Positions 1-8,982 of a stretch of 64,000 nt of DNA are shown piece after piece. The notes beneath the pieces are model-generated. The model worked only from the letters and a program-made list of their open reading frames with translations. It had not been told where the DNA came from and searched no databases. Source of the stretch: Catellatospora tritici (GTDB lineage: Bacteria; Actinomycetota; Actinomycetes; Mycobacteriales; Micromonosporaceae). Each line of letters starts with the position of its first letter. Positions within the stretch are counted from its first letter, which is position 1. Position numbers and translations under genes: made by a program. Location: positions 18,232 through 82,231 of the forward strand of contig NZ_JAHRCY010000034.1 of assembly GCF_019083965.1 (NCBI RefSeq). Direction: 5' to 3'.

Positions 1-952
1 GGATGTCCTGGTGGGCGAACGCCTCCATGAACGACCGGCGGGTCCGCAGCACCAGGTCGCGGAAGGTCACGTCGCCGGACAGGTCGGCGCGCAGCACCAG
101 CATCCCACTGAAGTAGCCGAACACCGCCTCCAGCGCGGTGTCGTCCCGTCCGGCGACCGGGGTGCCGACGGTGAGGTCGTCCTGCCCGGACAGTTGCGCC
201 AGGGCCAGCTCGTACAACGTCACCAGCAGCATGTACGGCGTGCAGCGCAGCTGTCGGGTGGCGGCCTGCACCGCCCGCAGGGTGTCGCCGGGGAACTCGC
301 GCAGCACCACGCCGCCCGCTGAGGTGCGCACGGGCGGGCGCGGCCGGTCCAGCGGCAGGTCGAGCGTCGGCGGGTCGGCCAGTACGCCCGCCCAGAAGTC
401 GAGGCCGGTGGTGGGGTCGGCGGCGCGGGCGGCGGCGTGGTCGAGGTAGCGCACCGCCGGGGCGGTCGGCTCGAGCCCGCGATAGGACTCGGTGATCTGC
501 CGGTACAGCAGATTCATCGACCAGCCGTCGCCGACGATGTGGTGCACCACGGTGCACAGGACATGCTCGTCATCGGACAGTCGCAGCAGGCCGATCCGGA
601 TCAGGTGCCCCTGGGCCAGGTCGAACGGCCGGGCGATCAGCTCCTCGACCCGGACGCGGGCGGCGGCCCGAGGGTCGGTGGCGGCCGACAGGTCGGCGTA
701 CTCGATCGGGGTGTGGCGCGGCGGCTGGACCTGCTGGTACGGCACGCCGTGGTGGTCGCCGAAGCGGGTGCGCAGGCTCTCGTGGCGGCGGGTGGCGTCG
801 TCGTAGGCGCGCGTCAGCAGGTCGCGGTCCAGCGGTCCGCGCAGGCGGCTGGTGGTCGAGATGTGGTACGCGGCATCGCCCGGATCGAGCCGGTCCAGGA
901 ACCACAGGCGCTGCTGCGCCGCCGTCAACAGGCCTTCTTCGGACTCGGGCAT
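1..952 (-). CDS. Nonribosomal peptide synthetase, N-terminal condensation domain (partial, runs off the left edge)
   Basis: The first 317 codons of a gene read leftward out of the window. The N-terminus begins with the condensation core C1 (LTAAQQRLWFLDRL), followed by the catalytic motif HHIVGDGWS (HHxxxDG, second His as base) near residue 136, and later GTPVAGRDD and a YFSGMLVLR segment typical of the C domain. It would catalyse peptide-bond formation between carrier-bound residues, or act as a stand-alone or starter condensation domain; the adenylation and carrier domains would lie outside the window. The ATG at 952 is preceded by GGGGG six bases upstream. An in-frame ATG at 1009 has GGAGG only 2 nt away, too close to be likely. 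Family assignment is firm; the product is unknown. Confidence 0.9.
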   Translation of the reverse strand, partial: MPESEEGLLTAAQQRLWFLDRLDPGDAAYHISTTSRLRGPLDRDLLTRAYDDATRRHESLRTRFGDHHGVPYQQVQPPRHTPIEYADLSAATDPRAAARVRVEELIARPFDLAQGHLIRIGLLRLSDDEHVLCTVVHHIVGDGWSMNLLYRQITESYRGLEPTAPAVRYLDHAAARAADPTTGLDFWAGVLADPPTLDLPLDRPRPPVRTSAGGVVLREFPGDTLRAVQAATRQLRCTPYMLLVTLYELALAQLSGQDDLTVGTPVAGRDDTALEAVFGYFSGMLVLRADLSGDVTFRDLVLRTRRSFMEAFAHQDI

Positions 953-1149
953 GCGTTTCCCCCGGCAACTGGCGAATGCGAGTCGGTAGGGGGCAAACGT
1001 AAAGTGCATTTCCTCCACTGGCAAGACTCTTAACTGAGAGCCATCGAGCGTTTCGGCACCTCAATAGACATATCTCGACACGTTTCCGGGCGCGGCCAGC
1101 AGTGCGACCGTCGCCACGAAAACGTGCCGAGTTGAAGAAGATTTCCGGC

Positions 1150-2625
1150 TCAGCGGCGTCCGGTGAGGACCTCGGCGGCAGCCTGTCCACACGCGCGGGT
1201 GCCGCCGTGGGTGACCACATAGACCGCGCCCACCGGGTCCGGCTCGGGCATGCCCAACTCCACCACGACCGCGTCCGGGCGGGCCGCCAGCAACTCGGCC
1301 CGGACCTGCCGCGCCCACGGGTGCTGACGCGCGTCGCGACCGACCACGACCAGCGGCCGCCCGGCCGCCGCCGCCAGCGCGTCGGCCTGCCACTGCGGCG
1401 GCGCCCCGGGACCGACCCGCTCGCCGGTAGTGCCCACGACCAGCGAGCCCAGCGGCTCGGCCACACCCCAGGGCATGCTCTGGTCGACCGCGATGCCGGT
1501 CGGGGTGTCCAGCTCGATCACGTGCGCCGGACCGGGCAGCGGCAGCCCCGAACCGGTCACCCGGACCGCGCGCCGCGCCGCCGCCAAGCCGACCTCGGGC
1601 GTACGCCCGATGCCCACCGCCGCCTGTCGCTGCCACGTCGCCAGCTCTCGCACCCGCGCCGCCGCGTCGGCCAGCCGCTCCTCGGCCAGCGCACCCTCCC
1701 GCACCGCGGTGACGATCGAGTTGCGCAGCAGCCCGACGATGCCCTCGTTCTTGTACTCGCCGCCCACGCAGATCGCGTCGGCGCCCGCGGCCAGCGCCCG
1801 CACCGCCGCCCCGCCCACGCCCCACTGCCGGGCCACCGCGGCCATCTCGATGCCGTCGGTGACGACCAGTCCGTCGAAGCCGAGCCGTTCGCGCAGCAGC
1901 CCCGTCAGCAGCACCGGGCTGAGCGTGGCCGGCAACTCCTCGTCGTACGCCGTGACCAGCAGGTGTCCGGTCATCACCGCGCGCACGCCGGCCGCGATCG
2001 CGGCGGCGAACGGCGGCAGGGCCGTCTCGGCCAGCTCCTCCCGGGTGGCGTGCACCCGGGCCGCGTCGAAGTGCGAGTCCTCGACCGTGTCGCCGTGGCC
2101 GGGGAAGTGCTTGGCACACGCGGCGACCCCGGCCGACTGCAGGCCGCGCACCCAGGCTGCACTGTGTCGGGCCACCAGCACCGGGTTCGCGCCGAAGGAC
2201 CGTACGCCGATGACGACGTTCTCCGGCCGCGAGTTGACGTCGACGGTCGGGGCGTAGTTCAGGGTGATGCCCACGGCGGCCAGGTCCGCGCCGATGTCGC
2301 GGGCCACGGCTTCGGTCAGCGCCGGATCGTCCACGGCCCCCAGCGCCAGGTTGCCGGGGCGGTCGCTGCCGGTGCGCGCGTCCAGGCGGGTGACGTCACC
2401 CGCTTCCTCGTCGACCGCGATGACCACGTCGGGATTCTCGGCGCGCAGCTGCGCGGTCAGCTCGGCGACCTGGTCCCGGTCGGCGATGTTGCGCGAGTAC
2501 AGCGCGATGCCGCCCAGGCCGCGGCCGAGCCTGCGGCGCACCCAGTCCGGCGCCGAGGTGCCGACGAAGCCGGGCTGTAGCACGGTGTCGGCCAGCAGGG
2601 CGAGGTCGGTCTCGAGCTGCGTCAT
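1150..2625 (-). CDS. GH3 beta-N-acetylhexosaminidase (NagZ-like)
   Basis: 491 residues, a single-domain GH3 enzyme with a C-terminal extension. The NagZ signature KHFPGHGDT...DSH lies near residue 175; its His/Asp dyad is the acid/base in this subfamily. The nucleophile Asp is in VVTDGIEM. The N-terminus (MTQLETDLALLADTVLQPGF) has no signal peptide, so it should act in the cytoplasm on GlcNAc-containing fragments from cell-wall or chitin turnover, and may also work as a phosphorylase as some actinobacterial relatives do. The start is set by AAGGAGG nine bases upstream of the ATG at 2625; an upstream in-frame start at 2649 would place the ribosome site inside the gene. It stands alone, divergent from the GH12 gene. 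Confidence 0.88.
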   Translation of the reverse strand: MTQLETDLALLADTVLQPGFVGTSAPDWVRRRLGRGLGGIALYSRNIADRDQVAELTAQLRAENPDVVIAVDEEAGDVTRLDARTGSDRPGNLALGAVDDPALTEAVARDIGADLAAVGITLNYAPTVDVNSRPENVVIGVRSFGANPVLVARHSAAWVRGLQSAGVAACAKHFPGHGDTVEDSHFDAARVHATREELAETALPPFAAAIAAGVRAVMTGHLLVTAYDEELPATLSPVLLTGLLRERLGFDGLVVTDGIEMAAVARQWGVGGAAVRALAAGADAICVGGEYKNEGIVGLLRNSIVTAVREGALAEERLADAAARVRELATWQRQAAVGIGRTPEVGLAAARRAVRVTGSGLPLPGPAHVIELDTPTGIAVDQSMPWGVAEPLGSLVVGTTGERVGPGAPPQWQADALAAAAGRPLVVVGRDARQHPWARQVRAELLAARPDAVVVELGMPEPDPVGAVYVVTHGGTRACGQAAAEVLTGRR

Positions 2626-2817
2626 CGCGGATGCCTCCTTTTCGCTCACTGCGCGCAGGTTTGCTGAGCGATCCCGCGCGATCGGAGCGAGCGGGAGTCA
2701 ACTGTGCGCACGGTTGCGCGGGAGCGTACCGGTCGACGACGTCATTCGGCTGTCCGGTCCCGACGCCCGCGCCGCCTTGGATCCGCCGCCCCGCGTTGAC
2801 CGATCCGCCGCACCACC

Positions 2818-2844
2818 TTAAGTTTGTAAATACGATAAACTTAA
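2818..2844. promoter_or_regulatory. AT-rich inverted repeat upstream of the GH12 cellulase gene
   Basis: Perfect 8-bp arms, TTAAGTTT at 2818-2825 and AAACTTAA at 2837-2844, are separated by 11 bp in an otherwise about 70% GC sequence. The right arm ends 74 bp before the ATG of the cellulase gene, the position expected for a promoter operator. The left arm also occurs upstream of the chitinase gene at 15281, at almost the same distance from that start codon. Likely the binding site of a repressor controlling secreted polysaccharide hydrolases; the regulator is not encoded in the window. The rest of 2626-2917 holds no gene that I can see. Confidence 0.65.
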
Positions 2845-2917
2845 ATTAGTCGCCCCGGGGATCCCAGCAGCCCCTCCACGGCCGCAGCCGGTCCCCCGGC
2901 GACCGACTGGAGGAGTC

Positions 2918-4081
2918 ATGCGGAAACGGACCTCAGCCATCGCGGCCGTGCTGACGGCAACGATGGCCGCCCTGGGGACCGCCGTCGCCACCGAACTGCC
3001 CTCGTTCGCGGCGACCGGATGCACCGTCACCTACAGCGTCACCAACCAGTGGCCCGGCGGCTTCGGGGCCGACGTCACCGTCAAGAACCTCGGCGACCCC
3101 CTCAACGGGTGGAACCTGGTCTGGTCCTACTCGGCGGGACAGCAGGTGGGCCAGCACTGGAACGCCACCATCACGCAGAGCGGATCGCAGGTGACGGCCA
3201 CCAACGTCGGCTACAACGGCTCGGTGGCGACCAACGGCACCGTCAACTTCGGCTTCAACGGCTCCTGGACCGGCAGCAACCCGGCCCCGACCAGCTTCCG
3301 GCTCAACGGCGTCGCCTGCACCGGCGGCGTGACGGGCTCGCCCAGCCCGACGCGTACGGCCGGTCCGTCGCCGTCGCCCTCCCGGTCGACCACGCCCAGC
3401 CCCTCGCCCAGCAGCGGCACCCCGGGCGTGCCCGCGGACGCGGTCTGGGTCGCCTCCGGGCAGTGGGACACCTGGGTCAACAGCGGGTACACCGTCTACA
3501 ACAACATCTGGGGCTCCGGCGCGGGCAGCCAGACGATCTGGGCACGCACGCCCACCAACTGGGGCGTCATCGCCAACCACCCGACGACCTCAGGCGTGAA
3601 GTCCTACCCGCACACGGTCAAGGGCTCGCTCAACCGCACCGTCAGCTCGCTCGGCACCTTCACCAGTTCGTTCAATGTGAGCGTCCCGGGCAGCGGCAAC
3701 TACTCCACCACCTACGACATCTGGGCCAACAACTGGGCCTACGAGGTCATGCTGTGGATGAACTACAACGGCGCGGTCGGCCCGATCGCCGAGCAGTACG
3801 ACTCCAACGGCGCCGTCCCGGCGTTCCGCAACGTCAGCCTCGGCGGGCACACCTGGAACATCTACCGGGGCAACAACGGGGCCAACGCGGTGTTCTCGTT
3901 CCTGCGTACCAGCAACACCAACTCGGGTACGGTCGACCTCCGCGCGATCATGAACTGGCTGCGCACCCAGAACTGGTGGGGTGACGTGACCGTCGGCGAG
4001 GCCCAGTTCGGCTTCGAGATCAGCGGCACGAACGGCTCGGCCGCCTTCACCGACAACAGCTTCTCCATCGCCTGGAGCTGA
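2918..4081 (+). CDS. Secreted GH12 endo-beta-1,4-glucanase with N-terminal CBM2
   Basis: 387 residues. Signal peptide 1-32 (MRKRTSAIAAVLTATMAALG, cleavage near SFAA-TG), CBM2 cellulose-binding module about 33-138 with conserved NQWPGGF, GWNLVWSY and W-T-G-S motifs and a Cys near each end, a Ser/Pro/Thr linker about 141-172, and a GH12 catalytic jelly-roll from about 175 to the end. The retaining nucleophile is the Glu of YEVMLWMNY and the acid/base is the Glu of FGFEISG. It hydrolyses cellulose or mixed-linkage glucan outside the cell. A GGAGG precedes the ATG by about 5 nt. The upstream inverted repeat at 2818-2844 probably regulates it, and a strong hairpin follows the stop. Confidence 0.95.
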   Translation: MRKRTSAIAAVLTATMAALGTAVATELPSFAATGCTVTYSVTNQWPGGFGADVTVKNLGDPLNGWNLVWSYSAGQQVGQHWNATITQSGSQVTATNVGYNGSVATNGTVNFGFNGSWTGSNPAPTSFRLNGVACTGGVTGSPSPTRTAGPSPSPSRSTTPSPSPSSGTPGVPADAVWVASGQWDTWVNSGYTVYNNIWGSGAGSQTIWARTPTNWGVIANHPTTSGVKSYPHTVKGSLNRTVSSLGTFTSSFNVSVPGSGNYSTTYDIWANNWAYEVMLWMNYNGAVGPIAEQYDSNGAVPAFRNVSLGGHTWNIYRGNNGANAVFSFLRTSNTNSGTVDLRAIMNWLRTQNWWGDVTVGEAQFGFEISGTNGSAAFTDNSFSIAWS

Positions 4082-4087
4082 CCTCAC

Positions 4088-4123
4088 GGCGAGAGCCTGG
4101 CCCGCTGCGGCCAGGCTCTCGCC
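4088..4123 (+). terminator. Terminator after the GH12 gene
   Basis: A perfect 15-bp inverted repeat (GGCGAGAGCCTGGCC at 4088-4102 and its complement at 4109-4123) with a 6-nt loop, beginning 7 nt after the stop codon. There is no clear T-tract, as is usual for strong actinomycete terminators. Confidence 0.8.
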
Positions 4124-4343
4124 ATCGGTGGTGCTTGTCGCCGCGCCGTCGGTATCAGCCGCCGCAGCGGGAGTCCGGGCGGGCGAGGCCATGAGAGATC
4201 CGCATCGACCTCGACGCGTAGCCACCCGCCGGACGTCGGCAGTCGGCACACTTCCGATACATCGGACATCACGCGACGGTATGGTCGGAGAGCGCGGCAT
4301 GAGCACGCCCGTGCATGTCGGTGCGACCGGAAGGTGCCTCATC

Positions 4344-4847
4344 GTGGACGTGAGCGACCTGCTCGTCGACGCGTTCGACCGGCTCCCCGAGATGATCGGT
4401 GAGGCCGTCGACGGCCTGACCGCCGATCAGCTGTGCTGGCAGCCCGCCCCGGGCGCCAACCCGATCGGCTGGCTCGTCTGGCACCTCACCCGCGTCCAGG
4501 ACCACCACCTGTCCGAACTGCTCGACCAGGACCAGCTCTGGGTCACGGGCACCTGGGCGCACCGGTTCGGACTGCGCCCGGACCCGCACGACACCGGCTA
4601 CGGCCACACGGCCGCACAGGTGGCCGCCGTACGCCCCGACGGCCCGCGGGTGCTCGCCGACTACTACGACGCGGTCGCCGCCCGCACCCGCGACCTCCTG
4701 CGCACCCTGACCCCGACCGACCTCGACCGCGTCGTCGACGAGCGCTGGGACCCGCCGGTGACCCTGGGCGTCCGGCTGGTCAGCGTCGCCAACGACGACG
4801 TCGCGCACGCCGCCCAGGCCGCCTACGTCCGCGGCCTCCTGCCGTAG
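4344..4847 (+). CDS. DinB/DUF664-fold protein (putative mycothiol- or metal-dependent enzyme)
   Basis: 167 residues of DinB-like four-helix-bundle type. The segment PGANPIGWLVWHLTRVQDHH carries the first His metal ligand and RVQDHH the second; the third is probably the His in NDDVAHAAQAAYVRG near the C-terminus. Members of this fold include bacillithiol/mycothiol S-transferases, but the substrate cannot be told. I chose the GTG at 4344, with GGAAGG nine bases upstream, because it gives the N-terminus usual for the family (MDVSDLLVDAF); an ATG at 4299 with GGAGAG upstream is possible and adds 15 residues. Monocistronic, convergent with the tRNA gene. Confidence 0.75.
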   Translation: MDVSDLLVDAFDRLPEMIGEAVDGLTADQLCWQPAPGANPIGWLVWHLTRVQDHHLSELLDQDQLWVTGTWAHRFGLRPDPHDTGYGHTAAQVAAVRPDGPRVLADYYDAVAARTRDLLRTLTPTDLDRVVDERWDPPVTLGVRLVSVANDDVAHAAQAAYVRGLLP

Positions 4848-4909
4848 CGCCTCGCGCCACGGGCGCGGCCGGATGACGGCAGAGGCGGGGTCAGGCAGCC
4901 GGCACCGAA

Positions 4910-4940
4910 AAGCCGGGCCCTCTATCCGAGGACCCGGCTT
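4910..4940 (-). terminator. Terminator of the first tRNA-fMet gene
   Basis: Inverted repeat with 12-bp arms (4910-4921 and 4929-4940, one mismatch) and a 7-nt loop, starting 20 nt beyond the tRNA 3' end on the minus strand and followed by TTTT. Rho-independent type. Confidence 0.75.
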
Positions 4941-4960
4941 GTGAACCGCACGATCGTAAG

Positions 4961-5034
4961 TAGCGGGGACAGGATTTGAACCTGCGACCTCTGGGTTATG
5001 AGCCCAGCGAGCTACCGAGCTGCTCCACCCCGCG
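4961..5034 (-). tRNA. Initiator tRNA-fMet (CAT), copy 1, CCA not encoded
   Basis: The minus strand folds as a complete cloverleaf of 74 nt beginning CGCGGGG and ending CCCCGCTA. The anticodon CAT sits in CTCATAA flanked by three consecutive G-C pairs, the hallmark of initiator tRNA, and position 1 (C) is unpaired with position 72 (T). The T arm is GGTTCAAATCC. After the discriminator A the sequence continues CTT, so the CCA tail must be added enzymatically. Identical in its mature part to the copy at 9835-9908. Confidence 0.95.
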
Positions 5035-5105
5035 TCGGTTTACTCAGCCTACGCTACCGGCAGCCGCGAGGTCGAATCGGTTACCGCAGCCACCGCAACC
5101 GCCGG

Positions 5106-5746
5106 TCACTCGGGTCGGTGGCGGGCGAAGAGGATCGCGCCCTGGGCACCGCTGTCGACGTCGAGCAGGAACTGGGCCTGCACGGCGAACCCGGCCTCGC
5201 GCAGCCAGGTCGCGACCCGGTCGGGTTGGCGGCGGTGGACGTACACGTTCATCGGGTGGCCGCCGTAGCCCTCGGTCTTGAGCCGCGACGTGTCGCCCAC
5301 GTGAAGCCCAGCAGCAGCGGACCACCGGGCCGCAAGACCCGGTGGAACTGCGCGAACACGCCGGGCACCGCCTCGTCGGGCACGTGGATCAGCGACCAGC
5401 ACGCGAGCAGCCCGGCCACCGACGCGTCCGCCAGGTCGAGCTCGGTCATCGAGCCCACCTCGAACCGAAGGCCCGGGTGGTCGCGCCGGGCGATCTCGAT
5501 CATCGCCGGGGACAGGTCGATGCCGACGGTGTCGACGCCAAGCCCATGCAGGTGGGCGGTCACGTGCCCAGGGCCGCAGCCCACGTCGGCCACCGGGCCG
5601 CCACCAGCGGTGTGCACGAGTTCGGCGAACAGCGCCAGTGCCGACCGCAGGTAGGGCGCCTGCGCCAGCGCGGTGTGGACGAAGTCGGCGTAGCTCTGCG
5701 CGACCGTGTCGTACGAGGTCCGGGTATCCGCCAGCCAGCCGTCCAT
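5106..5746 (-). pseudogene. Class I SAM-dependent methyltransferase, interrupted by a one-base frameshift
   Basis: From the ATG at 5746 the reading frame gives a UbiE/Methyltransf_11 domain: motif I VADVGCGPGHV, motif II GIDLSPAMIEIA, motif III area SLIHVPDEAV, then LRPGGPLLLGF. It breaks at about 5303: the frame continues only after adding one G, where the protein would read HVGDTSRLKTEGYGGHPM... to ...GAILFARHRPE, ending at the stop at 5106. Without correction the product stops at 5249 with an unrelated tail. This is either a genuine recent mutation or a sequencing error at GTGAAG. A TAGCCT hexamer 8 nt before the ATG suggests a leaderless mRNA. Substrate unknown. Confidence 0.8.
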
Positions 5747-5868
5747 GGTCGGCAAGGCTAGCGTGCGACGCTGACCGCGCTCGCAGCCGGCTCAGGGTCA
5801 CTCTCTCGGGTTTTTCAGGGGATCGTCCCCGATGTCCGGTTGCCCCTGCTACTGCGAGCCTCGACGGC

Positions 5869-7014
5869 ATGACCTCCATGCCACGCCGTACGCTCCTGTC
5901 GCTGGCCGCCGTCGGTGGTGCCGCCCTGGCCACCGGAGTCGCCGCCCCCGCCCGCGCCGCCCAGGCCGGTGACGACTGGTACGCGCCGATGCGCGACGCC
6001 ATCGCCGGGCTGCCCGAACCCACCGCCACCGCCGCCCAGGTCCGCGTCGCCCGCCCCGGCCAGGTCTGGGACGGCCGCGCCGGGGTCGCCGACACCACCA
6101 CCGGAGCCCCGGTGCCACCCGGCGCCCGCTTCCGGATCGGCAGCGTCACCAAGACGTTCACCGCCACGGTCGTGCTGCAGCTGGCGGCCGAGCGGCGGCT
6201 TCACCTCGACGCGCCCCTGAGCCGCTACCTGCCCGGCTTCCTGCCGTACGCCTATGCGCACGTCACGGTCCGCCACCTGCTGGACCACCGCACCGGTCTG
6301 CCCAGCCCGACCTGGCCCGACGACATCGAGTGGCAGCTCGCGCACCGGTTCGACCACCACACCCCCGAGCAGCTCGTGCGCCTGGCCCTGCGCAACGAGT
6401 GCGAGTTCGAGCCGGGGACCCGCCAGCACTACACGAACATGGGCTACATCGTGGCGGCGGTGCTGATCCACCGCGTCACCGGCCGGTCGTACGCCGCCGA
6501 GATCGAGCACCGCATCCTGCGCCCGCTGGGGCTGCGCGACACCTCGCTACCCGGCGACGACCCGTCGATCCACGGCCCGCACGCCCGCGGCTACCAGGTC
6601 CTGCCCGACGGCACCCTGTTCGACGTCACCCGGTGGAACCAGTCCGCCACCCCCGCCTCCGGCGACATGATCTCCTCGGTACGCGACCTCGACACCTTCA
6701 TGATGGCCCTGTTCGGGGGCCGACTGCTGCCCGCTGCCCAGCAGCAGGAGCTGTTCACGGTCCCGGCCGTGCCCGACCTGGCGACCGGCGCCCCGGCGAC
6801 CTACAGCGCCGGGCTGACCAAGCTGGTGACGTTCCCGAACGGCCAGGTCATCTGGGGCAAGTCCGGCGCACGGTACGGCTACAGCGCCGCGATCGCGGGC
6901 ACCGCCGATGCCGCCTCGCGCGTCGTCTACTCGGTGAACTCCACCGACGCGAAGTCGCAGACGCAGACCCCGGTGATCGAACGCATCACGCTGACGGCCC
7001 TTACGCTGCTCTGA
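5869..7014 (+). CDS. Tat-exported serine hydrolase, class C beta-lactamase / D-alanyl-D-alanine carboxypeptidase family
   Basis: 381 residues. The N-terminus MTSMPRRTLLSLAAVGGAAL is a twin-arginine signal with an Ala-rich hydrophobic core ending near ARAAQA. The catalytic SxxK is SVTK, the second motif is YTN (HYTNMGY), and WGKSGARYG occupies the place of the KTG/HxG box. It would hydrolyse or transfer D-Ala peptides or esters outside the membrane. An ATG at 5878 is an alternative start; neither has a clear Shine-Dalgarno sequence. It stands alone between the broken methyltransferase and the sigma factor. Confidence 0.85.
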   Translation: MTSMPRRTLLSLAAVGGAALATGVAAPARAAQAGDDWYAPMRDAIAGLPEPTATAAQVRVARPGQVWDGRAGVADTTTGAPVPPGARFRIGSVTKTFTATVVLQLAAERRLHLDAPLSRYLPGFLPYAYAHVTVRHLLDHRTGLPSPTWPDDIEWQLAHRFDHHTPEQLVRLALRNECEFEPGTRQHYTNMGYIVAAVLIHRVTGRSYAAEIEHRILRPLGLRDTSLPGDDPSIHGPHARGYQVLPDGTLFDVTRWNQSATPASGDMISSVRDLDTFMMALFGGRLLPAAQQQELFTVPAVPDLATGAPATYSAGLTKLVTFPNGQVIWGKSGARYGYSAAIAGTADAASRVVYSVNSTDAKSQTQTPVIERITLTALTLL

Positions 7015-7089
7015 CCGCCCCGCCGTCGCGCCGGTCCACTGCGCTTCGGCGAGGTGCAACCTGGCGCGGCAGCGCCCCGTGTTCTGTAG

Positions 7090-7569
7090 GTGACAGTGTC
7101 AGACTTCGAGGCGTTCTACCGGGGCACCGCCCCACGGCTGATGCGCTTCGCCTACGGCCTCACCGGTGGCCTCGCCGAGGCGCAGGACTTCACCCAGGAG
7201 GCGTACGCCCGCGCCTGGCAGCGCTGGCCCACCCTGCAGCGCTACGACAACCCGGAGGCGTGGCTGCGGCTGGTGGTGACCCGGCTGGCCACGGACTGGT
7301 GGCGGCGGCTGCGCGTACGAAGAGCGGCGCAGCCGCCCGAACCCGACGTCGTGCCGCCACCCGACGAGGAGCTGATGAGCCTCGTCGCGGCGCTGCGGAC
7401 ACTGCCCGTCGACCAGCGCAAAGCCCTGGCGCTGCACTACCTGCTGGACCAGTCGGTGGCCGACATCGCCGCCGAGATGTCGGTATCGGTCAACACGGTG
7501 AAGTCCTGGCTCGCCCGCGGTCGAGCCAGCCTGGCCGCAGCCCTGGGAGATCACAGCCATGTCAACTGA
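7090..7569 (+). CDS. ECF RNA polymerase sigma factor, SigE-like (SigE/YlaC class)
   Basis: 159 residues: sigma region 2 (FEAFYRGTAPRLMRFAYGLTG...AQDFTQEAYARAWQRWP, residues about 5-50) and region 4 (LRTLPVDQRKALALHYLLDQSVADIAAEMSVSVNTVKSWLARGRASL, about 98-150). It directs RNA polymerase to alternative promoters. The start is the GTG at 7090, with a second GTG two codons later. The next gene overlaps it by 11 bp, so the two are translated together and the partner is probably its controller. Confidence 0.9.
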   Translation: MTVSDFEAFYRGTAPRLMRFAYGLTGGLAEAQDFTQEAYARAWQRWPTLQRYDNPEAWLRLVVTRLATDWWRRLRVRRAAQPPEPDVVPPPDEELMSLVAALRTLPVDQRKALALHYLLDQSVADIAAEMSVSVNTVKSWLARGRASLAAALGDHSHVN

Positions 7570-8980
7570 TCTCGACCGCCTCTACGCCAAGCTCGCCGCC
7601 CAGGCCGACGCCCTGACGCCGCCCGCCCTGGACCAGGTGCGCCGCCGTGCCCGGCAGCGCCGCCGCGGCAACGTGCTCACCGTGGTGACCGCCTGCGTCG
7701 CCGTCATCGGCGTGCTCGCCGGCCTGCGGCTGCTGCTGGCCCCGCCACCGCCGGTCGAACCGCTGCGACCGCTGCCGCCCGCACCAGCCACCTTCACTCC
7801 GTTCGACGCGTCAGCCACACCGGTGCTGCGGTATCCGTCGCCGGTGCGGTTCGCTATGGCATCCACTGTCGACGACCGGTCGTATGCGATGTGGATGGCC
7901 GAGGACGGCACCGAATGGGTCGGCGGGATCGACCTGAAGACCAGCCGCGCGCTCTGGCCGCCCCTGTCGCTGGGCAAGTTCGGCGACACCAACGGCATGG
8001 TCGTGTCGCAGTCGGCGATCCTGCTGCTCACCGAGCAGGGTTTCGACAATCCGCTGGTCAAGGACGGTAGCGACACCGTCATCGCGGTCGACCCGGACAC
8101 CGGCAGGCTCGCCTGGACGCTGCCGTACAGCTTCAACGACTGCGACTGGGCCCTCTTCGCCGACACGATCGTCATCGGCTGCCAGGACAGGCACACGGTC
8201 GAGGCCCTCGACCTGCGCACCGGCCAGACCCGCTGGTCCAGCGGTATCGGCGCCGTGCAGGGTGGCATCAACCCGGTCCGGCAGCTCAGCGAGTACTACC
8301 TGCTGCACGGCTTGTCCGCGTCGCCCACCCGCAGCGGCCAGGTGGTGCTGCACCTCACCGACGGGAAGGTGCAGATTCGGGACGCCGCCACCGGCACCGT
8401 CGTCAAGGAGCTGTCGATGCCGGTGCTGGGCACCGACACGCGACGGCAGGAGTTCGCGGTCGACGGCTTCCTCTACCAGTTCGCCCGGCCCGCCTACAGC
8501 AGGGTGCCGCTGGACGGCTCGGCCAGCCCCGTCGAGGGCACGCTCGGCAGCGGCAAGTCGCAGGTGCAGCCATGCGGTGCGGCCGGCCGCTTCTGCACGG
8601 TGGACAACCAGAGCGGCGAACGGGCGACCGTGACCATGTTGGACGCGGTCACCGGGCAGACCGCCTGGCAGGTGGAAATCGCCACCCAGGCCAACGACGT
8701 GATCGCGTCTCCCGCCGGGCTGCTGCTGGTCGGGCAGAAGACGACGGTGCTCGGCCTGGACGGCAGCACCCTGGCCGAGATCGACGGCCAGGCGATGTGG
8801 CTGGAGTCGGGCAACCTGCTCGTCTTCGAGTCCGAGGCCATGTTCGGCTTCCAGTTGGCCACACAGGAGACGATCAAGCTGGCGGACTTCCCCTCCGCCA
8901 CCCGGTTCTGCTCGTGGAACAGCACGATGCTGACCTGCCCCACCATGATCGGCATCGGCGTGTATCGCTACGCGCGCTGA
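7559..8980 (+). CDS. Membrane-anchored PQQ-like beta-propeller protein, probable partner of the ECF sigma factor
   Basis: 473 residues. About 37 cytoplasmic residues (MSTDLDRLYAKLAAQADALT...RRRARQRRRG), one membrane helix (NVLTVVTACVAVIGVLAGLRLLLA), a Pro-rich spacer, then an extracellular domain with repeated propeller blades (DPDTGRLAWTL, DLRTGQTRWSSG, DAVTGQTAWQV). No classical zinc anti-sigma motif is visible. Topology and the 11-bp overlap with the sigma gene suggest that the short cytoplasmic tail binds or modulates the sigma factor while the propeller senses something outside; this role is inference. GGGAGA lies upstream of the ATG. Confidence 0.75.
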   Translation: MSTDLDRLYAKLAAQADALTPPALDQVRRRARQRRRGNVLTVVTACVAVIGVLAGLRLLLAPPPPVEPLRPLPPAPATFTPFDASATPVLRYPSPVRFAMASTVDDRSYAMWMAEDGTEWVGGIDLKTSRALWPPLSLGKFGDTNGMVVSQSAILLLTEQGFDNPLVKDGSDTVIAVDPDTGRLAWTLPYSFNDCDWALFADTIVIGCQDRHTVEALDLRTGQTRWSSGIGAVQGGINPVRQLSEYYLLHGLSASPTRSGQVVLHLTDGKVQIRDAATGTVVKELSMPVLGTDTRRQEFAVDGFLYQFARPAYSRVPLDGSASPVEGTLGSGKSQVQPCGAAGRFCTVDNQSGERATVTMLDAVTGQTAWQVEIATQANDVIASPAGLLLVGQKTTVLGLDGSTLAEIDGQAMWLESGNLLVFESEAMFGFQLATQETIKLADFPSATRFCSWNSTMLTCPTMIGIGVYRYAR

Positions 8981-8982
8981 AC

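Noticed and set aside
570..1466. Long open frames antisense and overlapping the NRPS and GH3 genes
   Set aside because: Frames typical of GC-rich shadow reading: Arg/Gly/Ala-rich, no motif, and they contradict clear domain homology on the other frame.
5638..5868. N-terminal extension of the serine hydrolase gene upstream of 5869
   Set aside because: The extension would precede the Tat signal and overlaps the methyltransferase gene.
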